This document shows, in pieces, positions 1-8,509 of a DNA stretch of 33,406 bases; position 1 is the first letter of the stretch, and every line of letters starts with the position of its first letter. The stretch lies in assembly GCF_900240215.1 (NCBI RefSeq), contig NZ_LT964679.1, positions 1,860,204 to 1,893,609 on the forward strand. The letters run 5' to 3'. A program made the position numbers and the translations under genes. The stretch is from Raoultibacter timonensis (GTDB lineage: Bacteria > Actinomycetota > Coriobacteriia > Coriobacteriales > Eggerthellaceae). Below the pieces are notes generated by a model that was not told where the DNA came from, made no database searches, and saw nothing but the letters and a program-made list of their open reading frames with translations.

Positions 1-1114
1 GGATGTTCACGAGCGATTGCGGCGTGATCTCATCGGGTTCCTGCATGCTCATGCGCTCGCGCACAACGCGCTCCATGCGGGAGAGGCCGATGCGGAACTG
101 GTTCTGGATGAGCTCGCCGACCGTACGGATGCGGCGGTTGCCGAAATGGTCGATATCGTCGGTCGAGAAGCCCTCCTGACCGGCGTGGAGCGCCACGATA
201 TACTGCATCGAGCGGATGATGTCCTCGTCGGTCAGCGTGGAGCTCTCGTAATCGGGATCGAAACCGAGCTTCTTGTTGATCTTGTAGCGACCCACCTTCG
301 CCAGATCGTAACGCTGCGGATTGAAGAACAGGCCCTCGAGAAGCGTGCGCGCCGAATCGATTGTCGGCGGCTCGCCGGGACGGAAGCGCTTGTAGAGCTC
401 GATCAGCGATTCTTCCTTGGTCGTGGCCGGATCGCGATCGAGGGTGCGCAGCACCATCTCGTCGTTGCCGAGGAGCTCGATGATCTCCTCGCGGCTTTCG
501 GCCAAACCGAGGGCGCGCAACAGCAGCGTGGCCGGCTGCTTGCGCTTGCGGTCGATGCGAACCGACAGGATGTCGCGCTTGTCGGTTTCGAACTCGAGCC
601 ATGCACCGCGGGACGGGATGACCTTGGCGTTGTAGATGATCTTATCGGAGGTTTTATCGCGCTCGGAGGCGAAATAGACGCCTGGGGAGCGGACGAGCTG
701 GGAGACGACGACGCGCTCGGTGCCGTTGATGATGAACGTGCCGCGCGGGGTCATGAGCGGGAAATCGCCCATGAACACGTCCTGTTCCTTGATCTCGCCG
801 GTTTCCCGGTTGATGAAACGGATCTCGACGAAGAGCGGCGCCTGATAGCTGACGTCCTTTTCCTTGCACTCGTCAACCGTGTACTTCGGCTCGCCGAACT
901 CGTGCTTGCCGAACTCGACGCACATATCCTTCGTGCTGTTCTCGATCGGGCTGATATCGCCGAATGCTTGGTCCAATCCCTCGTTCTTAAACCATTCGAA
1001 TCCACCCGTTTGAATGGCGATCAGATTGGGGACGTCCATGACGTCTGGGATCTTGGCGAAGCTTCTGCGATTCCTATAAAGGCTGGTGGGAGCGCTTTTT
1101 TTTGCTTGGGCCAC
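1..1114 (-). CDS. rpoB: RNA polymerase beta subunit, N-terminal part (runs off the left edge)
   Basis: This is the first 371 codons of the beta subunit of DNA-dependent RNA polymerase, the catalytic core of transcription. The reverse-strand frame is open from 1114 to the window edge. It reads [19 protein letters not shown] at the start, then an RpoB N-terminal region with [20 protein letters not shown] near residues 125-145 and [17 protein letters not shown] near 185-200, both hallmarks of the beta protrusion and lobe. The rifampicin-binding region lies beyond the edge. I chose the GTG at 1114 because AAGGAGGAA (1130-1122) lies 7 nt upstream and no ATG nearby fits the family start. A consensus-like promoter lies directly upstream, so rpoB here has its own promoter; whether rplJ-rplL lie further away cannot be seen. 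Identification is firm. Confidence 0.97.
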   Translation of the reverse strand, partial: MAQAKKSAPTSLYRNRRSFAKIPDVMDVPNLIAIQTGGFEWFKNEGLDQAFGDISPIENSTKDMCVEFGKHEFGEPKYTVDECKEKDVSYQAPLFVEIRFINRETGEIKEQDVFMGDFPLMTPRGTFIINGTERVVVSQLVRSPGVYFASERDKTSDKIIYNAKVIPSRGAWLEFETDKRDILSVRIDRKRKQPATLLLRALGLAESREEIIELLGNDEMVLRTLDRDPATTKEESLIELYKRFRPGEPPTIDSARTLLEGLFFNPQRYDLAKVGRYKINKKLGFDPDYESSTLTDEDIIRSMQYIVALHAGQEGFSTDDIDHFGNRRIRTVGELIQNQFRIGLSRMERVVRERMSMQEPDEITPQSLVNI

Positions 1115-1170
1115 GAGGCTGTTCCTCCTTCATGAGAATCAGGTAAACTGCGAAAAAGTCGCAATTTCCA

Positions 1171-1199
1171 AAAGTACTGCCCCGTTACCTCACTGTCAA
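1171..1199 (-). promoter_or_regulatory. Candidate rpoB promoter (TTGACA-N17-TACTTT)
   Basis: Read on the minus strand, TTGACA (1199-1194) is followed by a 17-nt spacer and TACTTT (1176-1171). The -35 matches the sigma-70 consensus exactly, the -10 matches at four of six positions, and the spacing is optimal. Transcription would start near 1164, giving a leader of about 50 nt that ends in the strong Shine-Dalgarno sequence of rpoB. Confidence 0.75.
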
Positions 1200-1731
1200 G
1201 AAAAAGTTTTTCGAATTGTGGTTATTCTCTGAAATTATGAGAGCGAACTGGGGTTTTGCGAATATGACATTTTGGTGCCGCCGAGGAGTCCGCGCCGGCA
1301 GGCTCGCCAATCCTGAGGTTCGCGGCTCGAGGACCCCGCCAGCAGGCAAGCCGCCATCAGAGTACGCGAATGCATCCCGAGGACGGCTTGCCAACGGATT
1401 TGACGAGGACTGCTTCAAAACCGCATCTGCACGATTTCGGGAGCGCATTCGAAGAGAGCATCCGGGTCGGCGATTACCTGTATGAGATTTACGGTAGTGA
1501 ACCCGAAAAGAGTCCTTTTCCACCCGCGCGCCCGTACCTGTAAGACGTATGCCCAGTTCAAATATACCGTAACTTCCCTACTGCGTGTCACTATCGCAAA
1601 TCTCATGCAAGAAAGGGGCCTTCCGCCGCCGAGACCCCGTTGGGATGCGCAGAAGCCAGCACCGACGGCGCCTCGTGCGGCGGCCGTGGCACCGTCTCGA
1701 TACATCCCGGCGGGCGGGCCGCCTTTTCGGT
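1200..1731. other. Gene-free stretch upstream of rpoB
   Basis: No reading frame here looks coding: the open frames are rich in Arg and Pro, lack ribosome binding sites and match no family I know. The only structure noted is an inverted repeat, GGCAAGCCG (1345-1353) and CGGCTTGCC (1384-1392), with a 30-nt loop. The stretch separates rpoB from the decayed surface protein remnant. Confidence 0.5.
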
Positions 1732-2041
1732 TCAGCGATCCTCGCCTCTTTTGCTTCTCGCGCCCAAAGCCGCGTACGCCGCCACGAGCGAGCAGAGGGC
1801 GAGAACCGCAAGCGGAGCCGCGCCCAGCTCGTCGCCTACGGCGGCGAGGCCTCCCCGAGAACCGCCGCCCGTCCACGATCCCGAGCCTCCCGGATTTCCG
1901 GGATCAACCGGTTCGGCTGGATCGGTCGGGTCGGTTGGGTTTGCTGGATCGTCGGGGTCGTCCGCGCGCAAGCTCGAAGGTGCGGGCGACGTGCTGGCCG
2001 TCGGCGAAGAGGAGCTCGTCATGCTCGCATGCAGCGTATTA
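1732..2041 (-). pseudogene. Remnant of the 3' end of a cell-wall-anchored surface protein gene
   Basis: The minus-strand frame ending at 1732 encodes a Pro/Asp linker (DDPDDPANPTDPTDPAEPVD), a Gly/Ser patch, then LAAVGDELG, a hydrophobic segment (about 20 residues rich in Ala, Leu and Val) and the basic tail RSKRGEDR. That order is the sortase sorting-signal layout, but the LPxTG-like box is degenerate, with Val where Thr is expected. Just upstream another frame (about 2038-1965) reads DELLFADGQHVARTFEL with almost pure G/C third positions. It looks like the end of an extracellular domain, is out of frame with the linker and is cut by a TAA at 2041-2039. I read this as a decayed gene end with one frameshift and no 5' part. 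A short intact ORF starting near 2202 is possible but has no ribosome binding site that I can see. Confidence 0.45.
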
Positions 2042-2191
2042 GATCCCTCGATGAAGAGGTTGACCTGCCGTTCAATCAAAATGCACGAGCGACTCTTGGT
2101 GCTCGGCTGCTGTTTGCAAGGCGCCAATCGAACGGCGTCAAACGGCGGTGAATCTCCCGGGAACGAAGATTGGCTCTTCCAGCCGAGCCCT

Positions 2192-2220
2192 TTTTGGAGC
2201 ACAATACGAAATGCTATTGT
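2192..2220 (+). promoter_or_regulatory. Weak candidate promoter of the first diguanylate cyclase
   Basis: TTTTGG (2192-2197), a 17-nt spacer and TATTGT (2215-2220) lie about 50 bp before the chosen start codon, in a locally AT-richer stretch. Both hexamers deviate from consensus, so this is tentative. Confidence 0.3.
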
Positions 2221-2269
2221 TAACCGATTTGGTTTACGTTCAGAATCGCGTAGCAGGGAAAGGGCATCG

Positions 2270-3856
2270 ATGTATCACCGGGTTCTCCACATTGCGCTGT
2301 TCGGCGTCGACGCAGAGGCGGAAGCGGCCATACGCTCCGTACCTTGTCCCGAACGGTTCTCACTTGATCTCTGCCCGCATGCCGAATTCGATGCCGATGC
2401 GTTCACCGCTTCGGATCTGGCGGTCATCGACTTACAGGGACTCGAGAGCTCAAACGCAACCTTCCCGCCCCGCAAAAGCAGCTCGAAGATCGTGCTGCGC
2501 ATCCCCGCTGAAGACATCAATCGCCTGGGACGGGGCATATACGAAATGGTCGACGACGTTTGGCTCACTCCCATGCCCCCCTCGCTCGTCGCCTTTCGTT
2601 TCGAAAAGCTCCTCGAACTTGAAAAGGCGCTCGCCGAGCTCGCCCTCTCGAAGCAGTACCTCGACACCGCCATCGACTCGATCCCCGAACTCGTCTGGTT
2701 CAAGGACGCCCGCGGTTCGCACCTGAAAGTCAACGAAGCGTTCTGCCAGACGGTCGAGAAGACCAAGGAGCAGATCGAGGACCGTGGACATTACTTCATC
2801 TGGGACATTACGCCCGAGGAGTACTCGCAGGGCGAATACGTCTGCCTCGAATCCGAGGAAGAAACCATGAGCGCCCGCAAAACCTGCCTGTTCGACGAGC
2901 AGATCAAAACGAGCCACGGCATGCGGCAATTCAAAACCTACAAATCGCCCCTGTTCGATTACGATGGATCGGTGATGGGCACCGTCGGCATCGCCCACGA
3001 CGTGACCGACCTCGGCAACATCGAAACCGAACTCGAGATATTCATCAACTCCATGCCCTACGCCATCGTCGTACTCGACACCGAGGGAACCGTCATCAAC
3101 GTCAACGACCACGCAGAAGAATACTTCGACGTGAAGCGCGAAGCAGTGATCGGCGGCGACTTCGACGAATGGCGCAGGCTCGTCCTCGGCAATGCGGTCG
3201 TAGACGCCAACGACTTTACCGATTCGAGCTTCTTCACCGCCGACATCGGCGGTACGAGAAAGACGTTCGAAATCAATCAGCGCATGATCGTAGACGTGTT
3301 CGGCAACGAGACCGGCCAGCTGCGCATCTACCGCGACGTGACGAAAGAACGCGAACTCGAAGAGCGCGTCCTCAAAAGCGCCAACACCGATTACCTCACC
3401 GGCCTCTACAATCGGCGGTACCTGTACGAGCAGCTTGCGAAGGCTTCGAGCAGCATGATCACGCTGGCATATCTCGACCTCGACGATTTCAAGGGCATCA
3501 ACGACGCCTTCGGCCACCAGATGGGCGACCGGATCCTCGTCGAGACGAGCCGGATCCTCGTCGAGCGGTTTCCCGACGACATCGTGGTGCGCATGGGAGG
3601 GGACGAGTTCATTGTCGCAATCCTCGATGGGCGCCCCGTCGATTCGGTCGAGGTTCAAGCGCTCTCTTGCCTCGAAAGCATCCGCACGCAATTCGCCGCC
3701 GACGATCTGCTCTGCCGCACGACAGGCTCGATAGGCATCGCTACCGATCTCGGGGAAGGCCTCTCGATCGACGAGCTTATCAGGCGAAGCGACGAAGCGC
3801 TCTACCAGGCGAAGCGGGCCGGCAAATCGCAGTGCTGCACGTGGTCCCAAGATTAG
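2270..3856 (+). CDS. Diguanylate cyclase with two PAS domains (GGDEF protein)
   Basis: The predicted 528-residue protein makes cyclic di-GMP from two GTP. Residues 1-120 form a poorly conserved domain that may be receiver-like (it begins MYHRVLHIALFGVDAEA). PAS 1 spans about 125-260 (LDTAIDSIPELVWFKDARG, ending GTVGIAHDVTDL) and PAS 2 about 262-370 (INSMPYAIVVLDTEGTVINV, ending RIYRDVTKERELEE). The GGDEF domain follows (NTDYLTGLYNRRYL; GGDEF itself at 443-447). The inhibitory I-site RxxD is absent: the equivalent positions read FPDD. There is no membrane segment, so it is probably a cytoplasmic sensor. The frame is open back to 1640, but that part is low-complexity and antisense to the surface protein remnant. 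The ATG at 2270 follows AGGGAAAGGG and starts the recognisable protein. The sensed signal is unknown. Confidence 0.9.
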   Translation: MYHRVLHIALFGVDAEAEAAIRSVPCPERFSLDLCPHAEFDADAFTASDLAVIDLQGLESSNATFPPRKSSSKIVLRIPAEDINRLGRGIYEMVDDVWLTPMPPSLVAFRFEKLLELEKALAELALSKQYLDTAIDSIPELVWFKDARGSHLKVNEAFCQTVEKTKEQIEDRGHYFIWDITPEEYSQGEYVCLESEEETMSARKTCLFDEQIKTSHGMRQFKTYKSPLFDYDGSVMGTVGIAHDVTDLGNIETELEIFINSMPYAIVVLDTEGTVINVNDHAEEYFDVKREAVIGGDFDEWRRLVLGNAVVDANDFTDSSFFTADIGGTRKTFEINQRMIVDVFGNETGQLRIYRDVTKERELEERVLKSANTDYLTGLYNRRYLYEQLAKASSSMITLAYLDLDDFKGINDAFGHQMGDRILVETSRILVERFPDDIVVRMGGDEFIVAILDGRPVDSVEVQALSCLESIRTQFAADDLLCRTTGSIGIATDLGEGLSIDELIRRSDEALYQAKRAGKSQCCTWSQD

Positions 3857-4022
3857 CGGGCAGGTAAACGCAAAACTCCGAACCGATTAGACGGATCGCG
3901 TCGTCACGCAAGCGAAAGCGACGCTGACACCCTGCCCCACTCGGCGCGGGAGCCTCCGCATGCACTACCCCGCCGATCGCACGCCGATCGCATGCGCCCT
4001 CGATATATTAATATGAAATATC

Positions 4023-4051
4023 TTACACATTACCTTACATGATGGTATACT
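4023..4051 (+). promoter_or_regulatory. Candidate promoter of the CWB2 surface protein, with CTTACAT-like repeats
   Basis: TTACAC (4023-4028), a 17-nt spacer and TATACT (4046-4051) form a good sigma-70 promoter, with a start expected near 4058 and a leader of about 55 nt. Heptamers CTTACAC (4022-4028) and CTTACAT (4034-4040) are direct repeats 12 bp apart, and an inverted copy ATGTAAG lies at 4065-4071 just past the expected start. They bracket the promoter like operator half-sites. The region is much more AT-rich than its surroundings. Confidence 0.6.
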
Positions 4052-4113
4052 CCGCTTTGTATTTATGTAAGATCTTGTATTTTACGCGTTGCATACTCGC
4101 AGAAAGGACAGGT

Positions 4114-7100
4114 ATGGATACAGTGCACCCGGCCCGAAGGCCGCTAGCCCTCCTCCTCGCTTGCGCCCTGGCATTCGCTTTCTCCGGAATTCCTCAGTCA
4201 AGCGCGTACGCGTCCGAGAGGGGCGCTGTCGATTCCCTCGACATCGACGTTCCCTTCGACAGCACGGACCAAGGCGAAGACGCCTTGGCTGCAAAGGATG
4301 CCGAGAACCGCTCCCCTCATACCGAGGATGAAGCCGCTCTTTCTTACGTGCCCGCACAACCATCGGGCAATGGGCCCGCGTCCTTCGGCGCGACATCGGC
4401 GGTTTCGCCGCTCTCTGCGCCCACCACGCAGGCAGAACTGCAGCAAGCGCTCATCGACGCCTCGGACGGAGCCGTCATCGAACTATCCCAGGATATCGAA
4501 ATCGACGGCAACGGCATGGCGTACGATCAATCGACCGGCTGGGTTCAAGCGACGAACGTCCCGCTCTACATCCCCAACAACCTTGCATCCGTCACGATCG
4601 ACGGCAACGGGCACCGTCTCGTACTCGCCGACGGATACGAAGGCCTCCACATCGATGCGGAAAGCTATCCCTCGGGAACTAGGGCGATCACCCTTGTCGA
4701 CCTTTCGCTCATCGGTCATAACGAAAACATCGACTCCAGCACGGCGCTCGGCGACCGCAAAGCGGGCGGAGGCATGCACGTCGGAGGATCGAAAACAACG
4801 CTTGCTTGGAACAACGTGACGATGGCCGGGGTGCACGGCATCGGCACGGGCGGCGGCCTTGTCAGCTACGGCGCCAACGTTACGCTCACCGACTGCACCA
4901 TCTCGGACGTGTCGGCAACAGGCAACGGAGGCTTCTACACCTCGGATGCCGGCGGCATAAACTACAACGGAAGCCTCACCGTAAGCGGAGGTACGGTATC
5001 GGGAGCGCGCTCCGGAGGAAACGGCGGCTTTGCTCTGGTTTCAGGGGGCACCCACACGTTCATCGGAGTCTCGTTCGACGATTGTTCGGCAGCAGACTCC
5101 GGCGGCGTTATATCGAACGCACGGGGAGGAGCGAGCACCTACATCGTAACCTCGTGCGCGTTCACCGGCAACTCCGCAGGGGAAAGCGGCGGCGCCATCC
5201 AGTCGCAAAAGGGCGGCCACACCATAACCGACAGCACGTTTACAAACAATGCTGCGGGAACCAGCTCGAACGCCTATCTGGGCGTCGGCGGAGCGTTTTA
5301 CCAGAACTCCGCCACGCAAAGCACCTACTCCGCCATTTCAGGGTGCACGTTTACCGGCAACACGGCGAAGAGCGGCGGTGCTGTTTACGGCCAAGGTTTC
5401 GATTTCTCGAACGTCCGGTTCATCGGCAACAGCGCCCTTGCAGGAAGCGGCGGCGCGCTGAACTGCAACCCCAACACCTACTACACCATCGATGGAGCGT
5501 ACTTCGAGGATAACTACGCATCGGCAGGCCAGCTCAACTGGAATATCGAAAAGCCCATGTCCGCGATAGGATCGGGGCTCGTCTTCTCGGATCTCGCGAA
5601 CCACTACCGCGCAAACGTCAAGAACGTCACCGGCCTGACCGCGCAGGCGCCCGACGCCATGGTGGCCCCGTCGAACTGCCTGAACAACTACGACATCAGC
5701 ACCTATGCGTTCTCCACGTACTTCTACACCGGTGACACCGGCGCCGTTTGGAGCGATACCGGGCTCGACAAAACCCGTATGTTCAGCGTGGGTACGCGCA
5801 CCATTTCGGCCGAGCTGGAAAAAAGAGGCCTGACGGTCGGTCACGAAGACGGCAAGCGGCTGCTCGGCTGGTATTTCCCAATCGGGGAGGTAACCTCGAG
5901 CGGACAACCCATCGTGTTCGAGGGATACGGCGATAAGCCCTATGTGATATCCAACGGCATCAACGACGACCTGCTCAAAGCCCAAGGGTTCGACGCAAGC
6001 GAAATCGTCGACGGGAGCACCTACGTCATTCAGGGCAGCTTCCATGTGCTCGTGCCGCTTTGGGAAGACCAGGCGGACCTCGTCTACCATCCTGATTCCT
6101 CCACGCAGATCACCGACCCGGACGGACCGCACGGCATGCTTACCGAAACGGCCGTTAAAGATCTTGCGGGCCTCGACGCGGAGACGCTCGCCCCCGAGAA
6201 CATGGAGCTCGTCGGCTGGGCCCTCACCGAGCACGAGGTTGCCGGAGAGACCCTTTACGCTCCCGGCGCAAACATCGTTGTCGAAACCGACGATCTGCTC
6301 GATGGAGAAGTGCACCTGTACGCCCGCTACGGCGAGGCGGATACATCGGTCGAGCTTTCGGTTGCGCGCCTGTACGGCGAGCACCGCTACGCAACCTCGA
6401 GGCAAGTCTCAACCTATGAACGCGGTACCGAAAACACGGTGATTCTCGCCTCGGGCGACGATTACCACTTCCCCGATGCCCTCACGGCCTCGGCGCTTTC
6501 CGGCAACCTCGGAAACGCCCCCATCGTGCTGACGCCCACCGACCTGCTCGCCGACGATGCCCGCGCGGCCATCGAATCGGACCTGCAAGCGGGAACCGTC
6601 ATTATCATCGGAGACCAAAACGCCGTCTCTTCCGAGGTCGAGGCAAGCGTGCGCGCGCTGTCTTCCGTTGCAACCGTAGAGCGCATCGGCGGAGCCGACC
6701 GCTACGAGACCGCCGAACTCGTCAATCGGGAAATCGGCTCGTCTCGCTCCACGACCGCCATCATCGCACGGGCCGACGATTTCCCCGATTCGCTCTCCGC
6801 ATCATCGTGGTCCGCGGTTACCCAAAGCCCGATTTTCCTCGCCAAATCCGGATCGGCGGGATTGACCGAGGGGACGAAGGAAGCGCTCGCTTCGGGAGGC
6901 TTCGATCGCGTGCTCGTCCTCGGCGACGAGAACTCCGTATCGGCGGCAACCCTCAAGGAAGCACAGGCTGCCGCGGGCCTCACCGACGCGCAGGTTGTTC
7001 GCCTCGGCGGAACCGACCGTTACCATACATCGTCACTCGTAGCAGAATGGACCACGTCCGACGAGCGTTCCGCCGTCGAGCGCCTGTCATGGAACAAGCC

Positions 7101-7374
7101 CGCCCTCGCACGCGGCGACAAGCATGCCGACTCGCTTACCGGCGGAGCCCTGCAGGGAAGGGATCGCTCGCCGGTGCTCTTGACGAGCGGCACCTCCGCA
7201 AGCAGCTACGCGCTGGCGCTGCTCGCCGCAAACGACGGCACCGTTGCCGAGCTGCGCTTCTTCGGTAACGAATACGCGATATCGCTCGACACCTCGAAAG
7301 CGCTTATCAAGGCGCTCACATGGGATTCCATCCTCTGGAAACCGAACGACGACGTAGCGTTCGAGGTGAAATAG
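4114..7374 (+). CDS. Secreted beta-helix surface protein with three CWB2 cell-wall-binding repeats
   Basis: The predicted 1086-residue protein is exported and probably held on the wall non-covalently. It has a Sec signal peptide (basic PARRP, a hydrophobic LALLLACALAFAF core, cleavage near SSAYA-SE). A long right-handed beta-helix-like region (about 100-500) carries Pmp/adhesin-type repeats such as FTGNSAGESGGAI, FTGNTAKSGGAV and FIGNSALAGSGGAL. About 655-745 resembles an InlB B-repeat-like domain. Three CWB2 (PF04122-type) repeats follow, starting near 750 (YGEHRYATS), 854 (IGGADRYETA) and 960 (LGGTDRYHTS). No LPxTG signal is present. The frame opens at 4039, but that ATG lies inside the promoter. 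The ATG at 4114 follows AAAGGA and begins the signal peptide. Adhesion or another surface role is inference from the fold. Confidence 0.9.
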   Translation: MDTVHPARRPLALLLACALAFAFSGIPQSSAYASERGAVDSLDIDVPFDSTDQGEDALAAKDAENRSPHTEDEAALSYVPAQPSGNGPASFGATSAVSPLSAPTTQAELQQALIDASDGAVIELSQDIEIDGNGMAYDQSTGWVQATNVPLYIPNNLASVTIDGNGHRLVLADGYEGLHIDAESYPSGTRAITLVDLSLIGHNENIDSSTALGDRKAGGGMHVGGSKTTLAWNNVTMAGVHGIGTGGGLVSYGANVTLTDCTISDVSATGNGGFYTSDAGGINYNGSLTVSGGTVSGARSGGNGGFALVSGGTHTFIGVSFDDCSAADSGGVISNARGGASTYIVTSCAFTGNSAGESGGAIQSQKGGHTITDSTFTNNAAGTSSNAYLGVGGAFYQNSATQSTYSAISGCTFTGNTAKSGGAVYGQGFDFSNVRFIGNSALAGSGGALNCNPNTYYTIDGAYFEDNYASAGQLNWNIEKPMSAIGSGLVFSDLANHYRANVKNVTGLTAQAPDAMVAPSNCLNNYDISTYAFSTYFYTGDTGAVWSDTGLDKTRMFSVGTRTISAELEKRGLTVGHEDGKRLLGWYFPIGEVTSSGQPIVFEGYGDKPYVISNGINDDLLKAQGFDASEIVDGSTYVIQGSFHVLVPLWEDQADLVYHPDSSTQITDPDGPHGMLTETAVKDLAGLDAETLAPENMELVGWALTEHEVAGETLYAPGANIVVETDDLLDGEVHLYARYGEADTSVELSVARLYGEHRYATSRQVSTYERGTENTVILASGDDYHFPDALTASALSGNLGNAPIVLTPTDLLADDARAAIESDLQAGTVIIIGDQNAVSSEVEASVRALSSVATVERIGGADRYETAELVNREIGSSRSTTAIIARADDFPDSLSASSWSAVTQSPIFLAKSGSAGLTEGTKEALASGGFDRVLVLGDENSVSAATLKEAQAAAGLTDAQVVRLGGTDRYHTSSLVAEWTTSDERSAVERLSWNKPALARGDKHADSLTGGALQGRDRSPVLLTSGTSASSYALALLAANDGTVAELRFFGNEYAISLDTSKALIKALTWDSILWKPNDDVAFEVK

Positions 7375-7411
7375 CGCCGAGGCCGGCAATCGAACCGATG
7401 CCGCAGCCGAA

Positions 7412-7447
7412 AGAATCCCGCCCGAGTCGCATTTCGGGCGGGATTCT
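7412..7447 (+). terminator. Intrinsic terminator after the CWB2 protein gene
   Basis: AGAATCCCGCCCGA (7412-7425) pairs perfectly with TCGGGCGGGATTCT (7434-7447) around an 8-nt loop. Only a short, broken T run follows (CGTTTCTCGT). It lies 37 bp after the stop codon and between convergent genes, so it may act in both directions. From 7448 to 7658 I see nothing further. Confidence 0.75.
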
Positions 7448-7658
7448 CGTTTCTCGTCAACGGACCCGGCGAACCAAAACGGATCGGCGCATTCGCTTCC
7501 ATTCGCTTCCGCCTGTCGATTTGCGCAAACGCCTCGCGCTTATCAGCCAAGCGCAGCCTTCGCCTGTCTACGGGGCCCGCTCAACTGCAGGCGCCTCGCC
7601 CGCAGGCACTTTGTCGCAGATGCCCAGCTCGCCGATGCCCCGCCGCAAGCGCCTCCCT

Positions 7659-8501
7659 CTACAGCCTGTTCAAGATGAAATGACCGGACGCCATGTCGAT
7701 GTCGAACTTCGCACCGCCGCTCTTATGCACATAGGAGCCGTCGCCCTGCCGGACGGTTTCGAACTGGCTCTCGAACGAACCCGAAGCTTTATCGACGTAG
7801 GCGGTGAACCCCTCGTTGTCGGGAATCGTCACGGCGATGGTGCCGCTCGCCATGTCGGCGTCGATGACGTTCGGGCACACGCTGCTCACAACCTCGATCC
7901 GACCCGATGCCGCATGGGTTTTGACCGACTCCGACACCGATCCCTGCGCATACGATTTGCCGCTTGCCACATCGATGTTGAGCTCGCGGACGGCAAAATC
8001 CCTCGCCTCGAGCTCGCCCGAAGCGAGATCGACGTCGAGCTTGTCGCAACCGATACCGGTTACGTTGTAGTAACCCGACGCCCCGTCGATCTTCACGAGG
8101 CCGAAGTCGGCGGCGTATTTCTGAGGGACGCGAATCTCGAGGCTCTTGCTGCCGAACGAGAAGCAGGAAAACCATCCGCCATAATCGATGAAGAGCGTAT
8201 TGCCGGAGATCTTCCAACGCATCTCCTGTCCCTTTGTGATGCCGTTGCCCGTCTCGATAAGCTCGATCTCGTCGGAGGCGGAATCGACCACGTGCATCTG
8301 TACCGAGCCGGCCGCCCAATCAACCTCTATGTTCTTCACGTCGCTCGCAGCGACGTTTGCGCTTCCTATCATAGAATCTCCTCCCGCTCTCAGCTGCCAC
8401 GAAGAGCAGCCTGCGCCGAACCCCGCGATGGCGAACAGCGCCACGGCGAGAAGAACGGCTGATGCGATTTTGGCGTAAGACGCCCCGGTCAATCGTGCCA
8501 T
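7659..8501 (-). CDS. DUF4097-type putative lipoprotein
   Basis: The predicted 280-residue protein has an N-terminal hydrophobic segment (about 10-31) ending AGFGAGC, a plausible lipobox that would anchor it to the outer face of the membrane at Cys32. The rest is a repetitive beta-solenoid of the DUF4097 (putative adhesin) type: spaced blocks such as VDWAAGSVQM, IDGASGYYNV, VDLASGELEA, IDVASGKSYA, ADMASGTIAV and VDKASGSFES, each with an [A/G]SG turn. The biochemical role of this family is unknown to me. It starts 8 bp after the stop of the XRE regulator with AGGA upstream, so the two form an operon. DUF4097 proteins often sit beside small regulators and membrane proteins, which suggests an envelope function; that is inference. 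Confidence 0.8.
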   Translation of the reverse strand: MARLTGASYAKIASAVLLAVALFAIAGFGAGCSSWQLRAGGDSMIGSANVAASDVKNIEVDWAAGSVQMHVVDSASDEIELIETGNGITKGQEMRWKISGNTLFIDYGGWFSCFSFGSKSLEIRVPQKYAADFGLVKIDGASGYYNVTGIGCDKLDVDLASGELEARDFAVRELNIDVASGKSYAQGSVSESVKTHAASGRIEVVSSVCPNVIDADMASGTIAVTIPDNEGFTAYVDKASGSFESQFETVRQGDGSYVHKSGGAKFDIDMASGHFILNRL

Positions 8502-8509
8502 GGCTCGTC

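Noticed and set aside
17-1135. Long plus-strand open frame opposite rpoB
   Set aside because: It is antisense to a clear RpoB reading frame; its length reflects the G/C third-position bias.
2450-3850. 466-codon minus-strand frame opposite the first diguanylate cyclase
   Set aside because: The plus strand encodes recognisable PAS and GGDEF domains; the antisense frame has no domain and no ribosome binding site.
3897-4010. Terminator after the first diguanylate cyclase
   Set aside because: Only short repeats such as CGCCGATCGCA are present; no stable hairpin with a T run is seen.
4114-7374. Sortase anchoring of the CWB2 protein
   Set aside because: The C-terminus ends in the third CWB2 repeat with no LPxTG-like box, hydrophobic segment or basic tail.
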